From positions 1 through 64,000 of the forward strand of contig QEVL01000001.1 of NCBI GenBank assembly GCA_003577305.1: DNA of 64,000 nt, given 5' to 3'. How positions within the stretch are numbered: position 1 is the first letter of the stretch; the number at the start of each line of letters is the position of its first letter. Of this stretch, positions 34,462 through 43,388 are shown one piece after another. The position numbers and the translations under genes were made by a program. The DNA comes from Burkholderiales bacterium (GTDB lineage: Bacteria > Pseudomonadota > Gammaproteobacteria > Burkholderiales > Burkholderiaceae_E). The notes beneath the pieces were generated by a model. It was not told where the DNA came from, did not search any database, and was given only the letters and a program-made list of their open reading frames with translations.

Positions 34462-36144
34462 TCAGCCGATCGCCGCGGCCGAGCGCGCCTGCTCCCGCAA
34501 CAGGTGCTTCTGGATCTTGCCGGTAGAGGTCTTCGGCACCGCGCCGAAGCGTACCTCGCGCGGGCACTTGAAGTGCGCCAGCAGCGAACGGCAGTGGGCA
34601 ATCAGTTCGTCGGCCAGTGCCTTCGCGGCTTCGTGCGAGGCCGGCTCGCGCTCGGCCTTGAGCTCGACGAACGCCAGCGGCGTCTCGCCCCACTTCGGAT
34701 CGGGACGCGCCACCACCGCGCAGGCGAGCACCGCCGGGTGCTTGTAGAGCGCGTCCTCGACCTCGATCGAGCTGATGTTCTCGCCGCCCGAGATGATGAT
34801 GTCCTTGGCGCGATCCTTCAGCTTGACGTAGCCGTCGGGATGGACGACGCCGAGGTCGCCGGTGTGGAACCAGCCGCCGCGAAAAGCCTCCGCGCTCGCC
34901 TTCGGGTTCTTCAGGTAGCCCTTCATCACGACGTTGCCGCGGAACACCACCTCGCCCATCGTCTCGCCATCGCGCGGCACCTCCTGCATCGTCTCCGGAT
35001 CGACCACGGTCAGGCCCTGCTCGACCTGGTAGCGCACGCCCTGCCGCCCGTTCTTCTCGACGCGGCCGGCCAGGTCGAGCGCTTCCCACTCGTCGCGCTT
35101 CACGCACACCGACGCGGGGCCGTAGACCTCGGTGAGCCCGTAGACGTGCGTCACTTCCCATCCCATGCGCTCCATGCCCTCGATCATCGAGGCCGGCGGA
35201 GCCGCTCCGGCCACCATCGCCCTGACCGTCCAGTCGATCCCCGCCTTCAGCTCGGCCGGTGCGTTGATCAGCGTGCTGTGAACGATCGGTGCGCCGCAGT
35301 AGTGCGTCACGCGGTGCTCGCGGACGAGGCCCAGAATGAGCGCAGCGTCGATCCGGCGCAGGCAGACGTTGGTGCCGGCCACCGCCGGCAGCGTCCAGGG
35401 GAAGCACCAGCCGTTGCAGTGAAACAGCGGCAGCGTCCAGAGATAGACCGGATGGCGCGGCAGGCTCCACGCGAGCACGTTGCCCACGGCGTTCAGGTAA
35501 GCGCCGCGATGGTGCACGACCACGCCTTTCGGGTCGCCGGTGGTGCCCGAGGTGTAGTTCAGGCCGATCGCGTCCCATTCGTCGGGCGGTAGTTCGTAGC
35601 GATGCGCCGGGTCGCCGCCGGCGATCCAGTCTTCGTACTCCACCGAGCCGATGCGCTCGCCGTGCCCTTCGTGCACCGGGTCGTCCACGTCGACGACGAA
35701 CGGCAGCCCATGCCCCGAAGCGTCGAGTTGCGCGAGCGCCTGCGCGACCATCGGCGAGAACTCGCGGTCGGTGATCAGTACCCTGGCGCCCGAGTGCCGC
35801 AGCTGGAACGCGACCGTCGCCGGATCGAGCCGCGTGTTGATCGTGTTGAGCACCGCCCCGGTCATCGGTACGCCGAAGTGCGCGTCGAGCATCGCGGGGA
35901 TGTTCGGCAGCACCGCCGACACGGTGTCGCCGGCGCCGATGCCGCGCGCGGCCAGCACCGAGGCGAGGCGCCGCGCGCGCGCCATCATCTGCGACCAGCT
36001 GTAGCGCAGCGGACCGTGGACCACCGCGCAACGGTCGGGGAAGACGTCGGCGGCCCACTCGACCAGGCTGATCGGGGACAGCGGCACGTAGTTGGCGGCG
36101 TTGCGATCGAGATCCTGTCGGAAGGGGTTCGGATGGGTAGGCAT
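34462..36144 (-). CDS. Acyl-CoA synthetase (AMP-forming)
   Basis: This 560-residue ANL-superfamily ligase activates a carboxylate as acyl-AMP and transfers it to CoA. Motifs are the P-loop YTSGTTGDPKG, VYGLTEVYG, HTGDLGVVHPDGY and the C-terminal catalytic Lys in KTSTGKIQKH. Overall it resembles medium/long-chain acyl-CoA ligases of the AlkK type often labelled 'acyl-CoA synthetase'. The frame is open further upstream, but MPTHPNPFRQDL is the recognisable N-terminus. The gene ends facing the VOC gene. Confidence 0.92.
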   Translation of the reverse strand: MPTHPNPFRQDLDRNAANYVPLSPISLVEWAADVFPDRCAVVHGPLRYSWSQMMARARRLASVLAARGIGAGDTVSAVLPNIPAMLDAHFGVPMTGAVLNTINTRLDPATVAFQLRHSGARVLITDREFSPMVAQALAQLDASGHGLPFVVDVDDPVHEGHGERIGSVEYEDWIAGGDPAHRYELPPDEWDAIGLNYTSGTTGDPKGVVVHHRGAYLNAVGNVLAWSLPRHPVYLWTLPLFHCNGWCFPWTLPAVAGTNVCLRRIDAALILGLVREHRVTHYCGAPIVHSTLINAPAELKAGIDWTVRAMVAGAAPPASMIEGMERMGWEVTHVYGLTEVYGPASVCVKRDEWEALDLAGRVEKNGRQGVRYQVEQGLTVVDPETMQEVPRDGETMGEVVFRGNVVMKGYLKNPKASAEAFRGGWFHTGDLGVVHPDGYVKLKDRAKDIIISGGENISSIEVEDALYKHPAVLACAVVARPDPKWGETPLAFVELKAEREPASHEAAKALADELIAHCRSLLAHFKCPREVRFGAVPKTSTGKIQKHLLREQARSAAAIG

Positions 36145-36324
36145 CGGCGGCAACCTTCGGGGTGGCGGACGGAAGCGCCGTCGGCGCCCGGAAGCGCAGC
36201 GGCAGCCGTGTCCGATTGTAGGCAAGGCGCGCCGCCGAATCGAGAGCCGGCTCAGGCGGCGGGCGACTCCCCGGCCGCGGCGCCGGCCCCTTGCGTTCAC
36301 CGCAGCCGGCCATACCTTGTGGGG

Positions 36325-36330
36325 TATACT
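36325..36330 (+). promoter_or_regulatory. -10 box TATACT before the thioredoxin gene
   Basis: TATACT lies 26 bp before the ATG at 36357. No clear -35 lies at the right distance. It would give a leader of about 20 nt. Confidence 0.4.
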
Positions 36331-36356
36331 CGCATTTCGCACCCCGGAGCCCCCCA

Positions 36357-36743
36357 ATGTCCGCCGAAGCCCTCACCACCGACCGGTTCGACAGCACCAT
36401 CACCGGCAACGACATCGTCGTCATCGACTTCTGGGCGCCCTGGTGCGGCCCGTGCCGCGGCTTCGCGCCGATCTTCGAGGAAGTGGCCGACGCCAACCCG
36501 GACGTCAAGTTCGTCAAGGTAAACACCGACGAGGAGCAGTCGCTGGCCGGGCATTTCGCGATCCGCTCGATCCCGACGCTGATGATCTTTCGCGAGCAGG
36601 TGATCGTGTTCCAGCAGGCGGGTGCCCTGCCGAAGGGCGCGCTCGAAGACGTGCTGTCGCAGGTGCGCGCGCTCGACATGGCCGAGGTCAAGCGCGGAGC
36701 GCGCCCGTACGACCCCGGGCAGGACGCGCGCAACACGCAGTGA
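36357..36743 (+). CDS. Thioredoxin family protein
   Basis: This 128-residue cytoplasmic thioredoxin-fold protein has the active site WCGPC (Cys30, Cys33) and the cis-Pro in RSIPTLMIF. The N-terminal part reads as a normal thioredoxin; a C-terminal tail of about 20 residues (VKRGARPYDPGQ) is extra. It has no signal peptide. It is divergent from the acyl-CoA synthetase and convergent with metC. Likely a general disulfide reductase. Confidence 0.92.
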   Translation: MSAEALTTDRFDSTITGNDIVVIDFWAPWCGPCRGFAPIFEEVADANPDVKFVKVNTDEEQSLAGHFAIRSIPTLMIFREQVIVFQQAGALPKGALEDVLSQVRALDMAEVKRGARPYDPGQDARNTQ

Positions 36744-36799
36744 CCCGGCGGACCGTGCGCCGCCTCGTGGGCCGGCGAGCGTCGCCGGCCCGAAGACGT

Positions 36800-38032
36800 T
36801 CAGCCTGTGAGCGCGTGCTGCATGGCCTCGAAGCCGGCCTGCAGGTCCGCGATCAGGTCGTCGGGGTGCTCCAGGCCGACGTGCAGCCGTACCAGCGGGC
36901 CGCCCGCCCAGGGTCGCGCGCTGCGCAACTGCTCGATGCGCGCCGGCATGATCAGGCTTTCGAAGCCGCCCCACGAATAACCGATGCCGAAGTGACGCCG
37001 GTGCTCGCATAGCGCCGCGATCGCGGCGCGCCTGCGCGCATCGCTGGCGAACATCGAAGGCTCGAGCGAGAACGAGAACAGGCCGCTCGCCCCGGAGAAG
37101 TCGCGCCGCCACAGCGCGTGCTGCGGATGCGAGAACAGTGCCGGATGCAGCACCGACTCGACCTCCGCGCGCCGCTGCAGCCAGTGTGCAACCGCCAGCG
37201 CGTTCTCCTGGTGGCGCTGCATGCGCACCTCGGCGGTGCGCAGCCCGCGCAGCACCAGCCAGGCATCGTCGCCGCTCACGCACTGCCCCAGCTGGCGCAC
37301 TGCGCTCCACAGCCTCGGCCACAGCGGCTCGCGCGCCACCGCCGCACCCATCAGCAGGTCGGAGTGGCCGCTCCAGTACTTGGTGAGTGCCAGCACCGAG
37401 ACATCGACGCCCCAGTCGAAGGGCCGCGCGAACACCGGCGAGGCCCAGGTGTTGTCGATCATCGTGAGCACGCCGCGCTCGCGCGCGACCGCGCAGATCG
37501 CCGGCACGTCCTGCACCTCGAAGGTGTAGCTGCCCGGGCTCTCGAGCCAGACCAGCTTCGTCTCGGGCCGGATCAGCGCGTCGATGCCGGCGCCGACCGT
37601 GGGGTCGTAGTAGCTGGTCGTCACGCCGAGGCGCGCCAGCATCCCGTCGCAGAAGACCCGCGTCGGTCCGTAGGCCGAATCCGTGACGAGAACGTGGTCT
37701 CCCGGCTCGAGCACCGCGAGCAGCACCGTGGTGATCGCCGCCAGGCCCGACGGCATCAGCGCCGCGCGCACCTCGTGACCATCGCCCTCGACCTCGGCGA
37801 GCGCGTCCATCAGCGCCATCGTGGTCGGCGTGCCGGCGGTGCCGTAAGTGGTCGCATGGCGCTCGCCGCGCCCTACCGCCTCGCCCGCGGTCTCGGCCTG
37901 CGCGAGCGTGTCGAACAGGACGGTCGAGGCGCGATGCACCGGCAGGTTCGCGGTGCCGACGGGCACGTCGAGGAAGCGGCCGGCTTCGGCGAAGCGGGTG
38001 CCTGGAGCGGACGTGGGAGCGCGACGGGACAT
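36800..38032 (-). CDS. metC: Cystathionine beta-lyase
   Basis: This 410-residue PLP enzyme of the Cys/Met metabolism family cleaves cystathionine to homocysteine, ammonia and pyruvate. It has YGTAGTPT near the substrate site, the MPSGLAAI cofactor segment, DNTWASP and the PLP-binding Lys218 in LTKYWSGHSD, with GDDAWLVLRGLRT further on. The length and motifs are typical of proteobacterial MetC rather than MetB. A single gene between thioredoxin and the CoA-transferase. Confidence 0.92.
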   Translation of the reverse strand: MSRRAPTSAPGTRFAEAGRFLDVPVGTANLPVHRASTVLFDTLAQAETAGEAVGRGERHATTYGTAGTPTTMALMDALAEVEGDGHEVRAALMPSGLAAITTVLLAVLEPGDHVLVTDSAYGPTRVFCDGMLARLGVTTSYYDPTVGAGIDALIRPETKLVWLESPGSYTFEVQDVPAICAVARERGVLTMIDNTWASPVFARPFDWGVDVSVLALTKYWSGHSDLLMGAAVAREPLWPRLWSAVRQLGQCVSGDDAWLVLRGLRTAEVRMQRHQENALAVAHWLQRRAEVESVLHPALFSHPQHALWRRDFSGASGLFSFSLEPSMFASDARRRAAIAALCEHRRHFGIGYSWGGFESLIMPARIEQLRSARPWAGGPLVRLHVGLEHPDDLIADLQAGFEAMQHALTG

Positions 38033-38081
38033 GGGCCAGCAGTCTACCTGCGCAGCGGCTCCGGCAGCATCCGCGACGACC

Positions 38082-39311
38082 TCACGCGCCGATCCGCCCG
38101 TCCTCGATCACCCCCTGCGCCGCGAGCGCGTCGATCTGCGCGTCGTCGTAGCCGTGCTCGCGCAGCACTTCCCGCGTGTGCTCGCCCAGCAGCGGCGCCG
38201 CACGATCGACGCGCGCCGGCGTCTGCGACAGGTGCACCGGGCAGCCGAGCGCCTTCGTCGCCCCGGCCTGCGGATGCTGCAGGTCGACCACCATGCCGCG
38301 CGCCAGCACCTGCGGATGCGACAACGCCTCGCCGATCGAGTTCACCGGCCCCACCGGCACGCCGGCTGCATCGAACACCTCGATCCAGTGCGCGCGGTCG
38401 TGGCGCGCCAGCACGACTTCCATCGCCGCGACCAGATCGGCCAGGTTGCGCATCCGGTCGGCGTTGGTCGCGAAGCGCGGATCGGCCTTCCACTCCGGAT
38501 GCCCGAGCACCTCGGCAATGCGCTCCCAGTTCGCCTGGTTGGCGCCGCCGATGTTGATGTAGCCGTCGGCGGTGCGGAACGCCTGGTACGGCGCAGCGAG
38601 CACGTGGCTGGAACCCAGCGCCTGCGGCGACACGCCGGTGGCGAAGAAGATCGCCGCGTGCCAATAGGTCTGCTGCACTGCCGCCTCCATCAGCGAGGTA
38701 TCGACCACCTGCCCGCGGCCGGTCTTCAGCTTGTGCACGTAAGCCGCCAGGATGCCCACCGTGGCCAGGATGCCGCCGTTGATGTCGGCCACCGAGTTGC
38801 CGGTCTTCACCGGCGGACGGCCGGGCTCGCCGGTGATGCTCATCAGCCCTGCGAAACCCTGCGCGATCAGGTCGAAGCCGCCCTTGTCGGCCCACGGGCC
38901 GTCGCGACCGTAGCCCGAGACCGCGCAGTAGATCAGCCCCGGGTTGATGATCGACAGCGCGTCGTAGCCGAGCCCGAGCTTCTCGAGCGTGCCCCGCCGG
39001 TAGTTCTCGGTGAGCACGTCGGCGCGCGCGACCATCCGGCGCAACACCTCCTTGCCCTGCTCGTGCTTCAGGTTGAGCGCAATGCCCCGCTTGTTCCGGT
39101 TCAGGATCATGAACGGCGCCGACACGCCGTTCACGCGCGGCTCGCGATAGCCGCGCGAGTCGTCGCCGCCCGGCAGCTTCTCGACCTTGATCACTTCGGC
39201 GCCGAGGTCGGCGAGCATCATCCCGGCCGTGGGGCCGGCCATGATCTGCGCGAGTTCGAGCACGCGCATGCCCGCGAGCGGGCCCGGGTGCGAGGCGGCG
39301 TGCGCGTCCAT
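38082..39311 (-). CDS. CaiB/BaiF family CoA-transferase
   Basis: This 409-residue family III CoA-transferase has the N-terminal LELAQIMAGPTAGMMLADLGAEVIKVEKP-like stretch, NRNKRGIALNL, and the probable catalytic Asp176 in VADINGG. It moves CoA between an acyl-CoA and a free acid. The acceptor is unknown. The enoyl-CoA hydratase-like gene lies 1 bp upstream, so they act in one pathway. Confidence 0.92.
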   Translation of the reverse strand: MDAHAASHPGPLAGMRVLELAQIMAGPTAGMMLADLGAEVIKVEKLPGGDDSRGYREPRVNGVSAPFMILNRNKRGIALNLKHEQGKEVLRRMVARADVLTENYRRGTLEKLGLGYDALSIINPGLIYCAVSGYGRDGPWADKGGFDLIAQGFAGLMSITGEPGRPPVKTGNSVADINGGILATVGILAAYVHKLKTGRGQVVDTSLMEAAVQQTYWHAAIFFATGVSPQALGSSHVLAAPYQAFRTADGYINIGGANQANWERIAEVLGHPEWKADPRFATNADRMRNLADLVAAMEVVLARHDRAHWIEVFDAAGVPVGPVNSIGEALSHPQVLARGMVVDLQHPQAGATKALGCPVHLSQTPARVDRAAPLLGEHTREVLREHGYDDAQIDALAAQGVIEDGRIGA

Positions 39312-39312
39312 T

Positions 39313-40092
39313 TCATCGCCCCACGAAAGTCGGCTTGACCTTCGCGAGGAACGCCGAATAGCCGATCCGGAAGTCCTCGGTGTCGAAGCAGTCGAAGCAC
39401 TCGTCGTACTCGCTCTCGGTGATCGGCCGGCCTTCGGCGAGCCGTCGAGCGAACTTCCTGTGCCAGCGCGCCACCAGCGGCGCGCCCTCGGCGATGCGCC
39501 CGGCCGCGGCGCGCGCCTCGGCTGCCACCTGGTCGTCGGGCACGACGCGCGTGACCAGCCGCTTCTCCTTCGCCTCGCGCGCGTCGAAGATGCGGCCCTC
39601 GAGCAGGATCTCGAGCGCCACGTCGGCGCCCGCAAGACGCACCAGCGGGATCATCTCCGGGTAAGCCATCACCAGCCCGAGGTTCCTGATCGGCACGCCG
39701 AAGCGACTCGATTCGCCGCAGATGCGGATGTCGCACATCGAGGCGATCTCCAGCCCGCCGCCCACGCAGATGCCGTGGATCTGCGCGACCAGCGGATGGC
39801 GGCACTCGATCATTGCCCGCGCGGTGGCGTGCATCACGCGACCGTACTCGATCGCCTGCTGCTTGTTCGAGCGCTCGGTGGCGAACTCGGCGATGTCGTT
39901 GCCGGGAGAGAACGCCTTCTCCCCCGCGCCCCGCACCACGATGCAGCGCAGCGCATCGTCGGCCGACAGCTCGCGGATCGCGTCGCCCAGCCCCTGCCAC
40001 ATCGGTCTGGTCATCGCGTTGAGCTTGTCGGCGCGGTTCAGGACGACGGTGGCGATCGCGCCGTCGCGCGCCACCCGGATCAGGTCGGTCAT
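39313..40092 (-). CDS. Enoyl-CoA hydratase/isomerase family protein
   Basis: This 259-residue crotonase-fold protein has the oxyanion-hole segments FSPGNDIAEF and IHGICVGGGLEIA. The first catalytic Glu of hydratases is present (Glu115), but the second is replaced by Ile135 (VPIRNLG in place of xPExxLG). It may be an isomerase, a decarboxylase or another crotonase rather than a true hydratase. AAGGAG lies upstream of its ATG. It precedes the CoA-transferase gene. Confidence 0.88.
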   Translation of the reverse strand: MTDLIRVARDGAIATVVLNRADKLNAMTRPMWQGLGDAIRELSADDALRCIVVRGAGEKAFSPGNDIAEFATERSNKQQAIEYGRVMHATARAMIECRHPLVAQIHGICVGGGLEIASMCDIRICGESSRFGVPIRNLGLVMAYPEMIPLVRLAGADVALEILLEGRIFDAREAKEKRLVTRVVPDDQVAAEARAAAGRIAEGAPLVARWHRKFARRLAEGRPITESEYDECFDCFDTEDFRIGYSAFLAKVKPTFVGR

Positions 40093-41480
40093 CGTGTCTC
40101 CTTGCCGGTGAGGGCTGTCATCGAGGGGGCTTCGGGCTGCGCCGCACCTCGGATCCGGTCGCGCACCATCCGGATGTGTCCGCGCAGCGCGTAGAGTTCG
40201 TCGGCATACGACAGCGGCACCGTCAGGCGCTCGACGCGCGACTCGAGCTGGTCGAGCCGCTCGATCAGCCGGTGCGTGGCGTCCTCGCGCTCGTCCACGC
40301 TCTCCTCGATGTCGCGCAACTGGCCGTACCAGCGGAAGATGCGCGAGCGCACCTTGAACTCGTAGAGCGGAGGCACGACGCGCGACAGCGGGATCAGCAC
40401 CGCGATGATCGACACGAGAACGACCCACATCCGGTCGACCAGGTTCGCCAGCCAGAAGGGCAGGTAGCGCTGCAGCCACGGCGTGCCGCTGCGCAGCGCG
40501 CGCTCGGCCTCGCGCGCGAGCGGCCACTCGAGCGAGCGCTCCGACGGGAACTCGCCGCGGCGCTGGAACCAGCCCGCCTCGCCGTGGATCGCGCGCGCAG
40601 CCTGGACGAACAGCTGCACCAGCGCCGGATGGATGTCGTCGCGCGCCACCAGCATCGCGGTGGGCGCCACCAGCGGCACGTCGCGCGGCGGCAGGTCGCG
40701 CGCCAGGTCGACCACGCCGCGCGGCAGCGTCACCGGGCTGAGGAACGGATAGCGGCGCGAGTACGCCTCGGCCTGCTCGAAGCCGTAGAGCCGCACGCCC
40801 GGCGTCTGCAGCAGCATCTGCACCAGCATCGATTCCGGAGCCGTTGCGAACACCACCGCGTCGACGTCGCGGCCCAGCATCGCGACGACCGCCGGCGTCT
40901 CGCCGAGCGTGCGCAACTGCACCGTCGCCGGATCGATGTTGTTGGCCTCGAACAGGCGTGCCATGAGATTCGGCACGCCGCTGCCCGGCGTACCGACGTT
41001 CAGGCGCCAGCCACGAAGGTCGGCGAGGCGCTCGATCGCGTCGCGCCGCAGCCGCGTTCGGGCGGCGTCTTCGCGATAGAACAGCCACACCGGTTCGTGG
41101 AAGAGGCTGCCGAGCGCGACCAGCCCATCGTCCTTCGGCTGGCCGGGCAGCGTCGACTGCGCATCGGCGCCGCCCTGGACGAACGCCACCTGCACGCCCG
41201 AGCCGGGATCGCGCAGCAGCTCCAGGTTCTCGGCGGCCCCCTGGGTGGTGCGCAGTCGCACTTCGATCCCGTGGCGCGCGAACCACGACCGGTAGCGCTG
41301 GCCGAACTCGGCGTAGGCGCCCTGCTCCTGACCGGTGGCGAGCGTCACGGTCTTCGGCGGCGCCGGCTGCAGGTACCAGTAGGCGGCCGCGAGCAGGCCC
41401 ACGGCGATCAGCACGAACGGTCCGGCAGTGACCAGCAGGTCACGCAGGTTCTGCACGGCGACGCGGAGGAAGCGGGGCAT
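40089..41480 (-). CDS. TAXI family TRAP solute-binding protein, membrane-anchored
   Basis: This 463-residue protein has an N-terminal membrane helix (about 15-37), a TAXI-type binding domain (TVTLATGQEQGAYAEFGQRYRSWF; NVGTPGSGVPNLMARLFEANN), a second helix near 355-380 and a cytoplasmic C-terminal part with coiled-coil character (SVDEREDATHRLIERLDQLESRVERL). TRAP permease genes are not nearby, so it may not serve a classical transporter. The ATG at 41480 is chosen over an upstream GTG. It overlaps the crotonase gene by 4 bp. Confidence 0.88.
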   Translation of the reverse strand: MPRFLRVAVQNLRDLLVTAGPFVLIAVGLLAAAYWYLQPAPPKTVTLATGQEQGAYAEFGQRYRSWFARHGIEVRLRTTQGAAENLELLRDPGSGVQVAFVQGGADAQSTLPGQPKDDGLVALGSLFHEPVWLFYREDAARTRLRRDAIERLADLRGWRLNVGTPGSGVPNLMARLFEANNIDPATVQLRTLGETPAVVAMLGRDVDAVVFATAPESMLVQMLLQTPGVRLYGFEQAEAYSRRYPFLSPVTLPRGVVDLARDLPPRDVPLVAPTAMLVARDDIHPALVQLFVQAARAIHGEAGWFQRRGEFPSERSLEWPLAREAERALRSGTPWLQRYLPFWLANLVDRMWVVLVSIIAVLIPLSRVVPPLYEFKVRSRIFRWYGQLRDIEESVDEREDATHRLIERLDQLESRVERLTVPLSYADELYALRGHIRMVRDRIRGAAQPEAPSMTALTGKETR

Positions 41481-41528
41481 CGGGGTTCGGGCAACGGAAA
41501 CCGGCACGCGGGCCGCGCCGCCGTTCCT

Positions 41529-42437
41529 TCATCTGGCCAGGCCCAGCCACAGGCCGAGCGGCACGAAGGCGATCGCGGAGAGATTGCCGAGCAGCACGAT
41601 CGCGGCGACCTTGTCCGGCTCCTGGCCGAACTGCTCGGCGACGAGGAAACATAGCACCGCCGGCGGCAGCGCGGCAAAGAGGTAGAGCTGCCCGCGCTGT
41701 TCCGCGCTGAACGCGAACAGGCTGTCGAGCAGCCAGGCGACCGCGACGCCCGACAGCGGACAGGCGATCGCGCCGACCAGGCCGATCTGCCAGCTCCTTA
41801 GACTCACGTCGAGCATCCGCACGCCGAGTGCGAAGAGCATCAGCGGTATGCAGGCCTCGCCCAGCATCTGCATCGACTTGAAGAGGCCCTCGGGAATCGG
41901 CACGCGCGTCGCCGCGAGCACGATGCCGGCGATCATCGCGATCATCATCGGGCTGGTGAGGAACTTCAACGAGGTCCTGCCGCCGCCGCCGCGCCCGCTC
42001 TCGATGATCTTGATGCCGACGGAGAAGTAGACGAGGCTGCCGGCCATGAACAGGGCCACGGCTGCCGGCAGGCCGGTCGCGCCGAAGGCCAGCGCAGCCA
42101 GCGGCAGCCCCATGTTGCCGCAGTTGTTGTACATCATCGGCGGCAGGAAAGTGCGCACGTCGTAGCCCAGCAGACGCGCGAGCGGCCAGGCCAGCAGCCC
42201 GGAACCGAGCGAGATCAGGATGCCGGCCGCGATCAGGTTGAGGTTGGCGGCCAGGTCGAAGTCTTTCGACGCGAAGGCGGTGAGCACCAGCAACGGGCAC
42301 AGCACGTCGATGCTGACGCGGTTCACCGCTGCCATCTCGAGCCGCACGGCCTCGCCGCGCCATCGGGCATAGCCGTAGCCGAACGCGATCGTGATGAACA
42401 CCGGCAGGATGATCGAGAGGATGCGTTGTACGAGCAT
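41529..42437 (-). CDS. AEC family transporter
   Basis: This 302-residue permease of the auxin efflux carrier family has about ten membrane helices with a central loop. It has the helix-breaking segment MMYNNCGNMGLPLA and repeats typical for the family (RILSIILPVFITIAFGYGYAR; FALGVRMLDV). Bacterial members export or import malate and other small organic acids; the substrate is unknown. It lies upstream of the TAXI gene with a 48-bp gap. Confidence 0.9.
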   Translation of the reverse strand: MLVQRILSIILPVFITIAFGYGYARWRGEAVRLEMAAVNRVSIDVLCPLLVLTAFASKDFDLAANLNLIAAGILISLGSGLLAWPLARLLGYDVRTFLPPMMYNNCGNMGLPLAALAFGATGLPAAVALFMAGSLVYFSVGIKIIESGRGGGGRTSLKFLTSPMMIAMIAGIVLAATRVPIPEGLFKSMQMLGEACIPLMLFALGVRMLDVSLRSWQIGLVGAIACPLSGVAVAWLLDSLFAFSAEQRGQLYLFAALPPAVLCFLVAEQFGQEPDKVAAIVLLGNLSAIAFVPLGLWLGLAR

Positions 42438-42506
42438 GAGAGCGCGGGATCGTGATGGAAACCGGACGCCGCGCAGTGCGCTGCGCCCGGCGCGATCAGG
42501 AGGAAT

Positions 42507-42971
42507 TCACATCTGTGCCTGGAGATACTCCTGCAGCCCGACCCTGGCGATCAGGCCGAGTTGCCTGTCCAGCCAGTCCAGATGGAGTTCCTCGTCGTCG
42601 AGCATCTGCGCCATCAGGTCGCGACTGGCGAAGTCGTGACCGCGCTCGCAGATGCCGATCGCGGCGCGCAGGTGATCGATCGCGGCGCTCACGAGGGCGC
42701 GATCGCTCTCCAGTTGCTTTGCCACGGTGTCGCGCGACTCGACCGCGCGCGGGCTTCCCATCGACGGAGCGCCGCCCAGCAGCAGGATTCTGGCCATGAT
42801 GCGCGCGGCGTGGGTCGTTTCCTCTTCGCTGTATGCCTGCTGCGCAGCGGCAAGGCGTGCGAAGCCCCAGTGCCGGCAGGTCGCCGCGTTCAGCAGGTAT
42901 TGCCGGTGCCCGGTCAGCTCGAACGACAGGTATTCGTCCAGTTGCCGTATCACCTGCGGATCGCCGTTCAT
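42507..42971 (-). CDS. bfr: Bacterioferritin-like protein with altered haem and ferroxidase sites
   Basis: This 154-residue four-helix ferritin-fold protein aligns with E. coli Bfr without gaps. Conserved are Glu18, Tyr25, Glu51, His54, Glu127 and His130, and the C-terminal LQEYLQAQM. The haem ligand Met52 is Thr and the ferroxidase ligand Glu94 is Val. So a haem-free shell with a changed iron site is likely. GGGGAG precedes the ATG at good spacing. No bacterioferritin-associated ferredoxin gene is adjacent. Confidence 0.88.
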   Translation of the reverse strand: MNGDPQVIRQLDEYLSFELTGHRQYLLNAATCRHWGFARLAAAQQAYSEEETTHAARIMARILLLGGAPSMGSPRAVESRDTVAKQLESDRALVSAAIDHLRAAIGICERGHDFASRDLMAQMLDDEELHLDWLDRQLGLIARVGLQEYLQAQM

Positions 42972-43144
42972 GTTCTCCCCTTTTCCCGCGTCGCGGTTGC
43001 TCCGCGTGCCCCCGATGATGCACGATCAGGCGACGCGCCGAGCAGTCGGCCCGAGGATTTCGCTGTCCAGCAGGCGATTCGGCTTTACCCGTGATCCGGG
43101 TGTCGCCATATTGGCCGCCCCACCTGCCACCCTCGCTGCTCCTC

Positions 43145-43374
43145 GACGATGTTCGTCGGCACCGCCGCGATGATGTTCCCCGCCTCGATGTGGATGGCGC
43201 GCATCGGACGTCGGGCCGGCCGGTTCGTTCGCCGCAGGCGGAATGCTCGAAGCGCTGGGGTGGGAGACGATGAACCTGGCGCTCGTTCCCTGGCTGGCTT
43301 CGGCAGCCGCGTCGCTCGCGTGGCTCGGAATGCGCCAGCGTACGCGCGCATCCGGAGGGCACGACGGCCGCTGA
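43145..43374 (+). pseudogene. Internally deleted remnant of an MFS transporter gene
   Basis: Bases 43145-43213 are identical to 54600-54668 of the intact MFS gene. The following bases to about 43305 match 55489-55590 with two changes, and the end diverges but still encodes a related C-terminus stopping at 43372-43374. About 820 bp between the two blocks are missing and the frame shifts at the joint. The joint lies in a shared CGTCG. It sits in a 417-bp gap; bases 42972-43144 show nothing else. Confidence 0.85.
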
Positions 43375-43388
43375 CGCCGGGCCGTGCG

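Noticed and set aside
33677-36736. Open frame of 1019 codons on the minus strand
   Set aside because: It overlaps the acyl-CoA synthetase in another frame and crosses the VOC and thioredoxin genes. Composition shadow.
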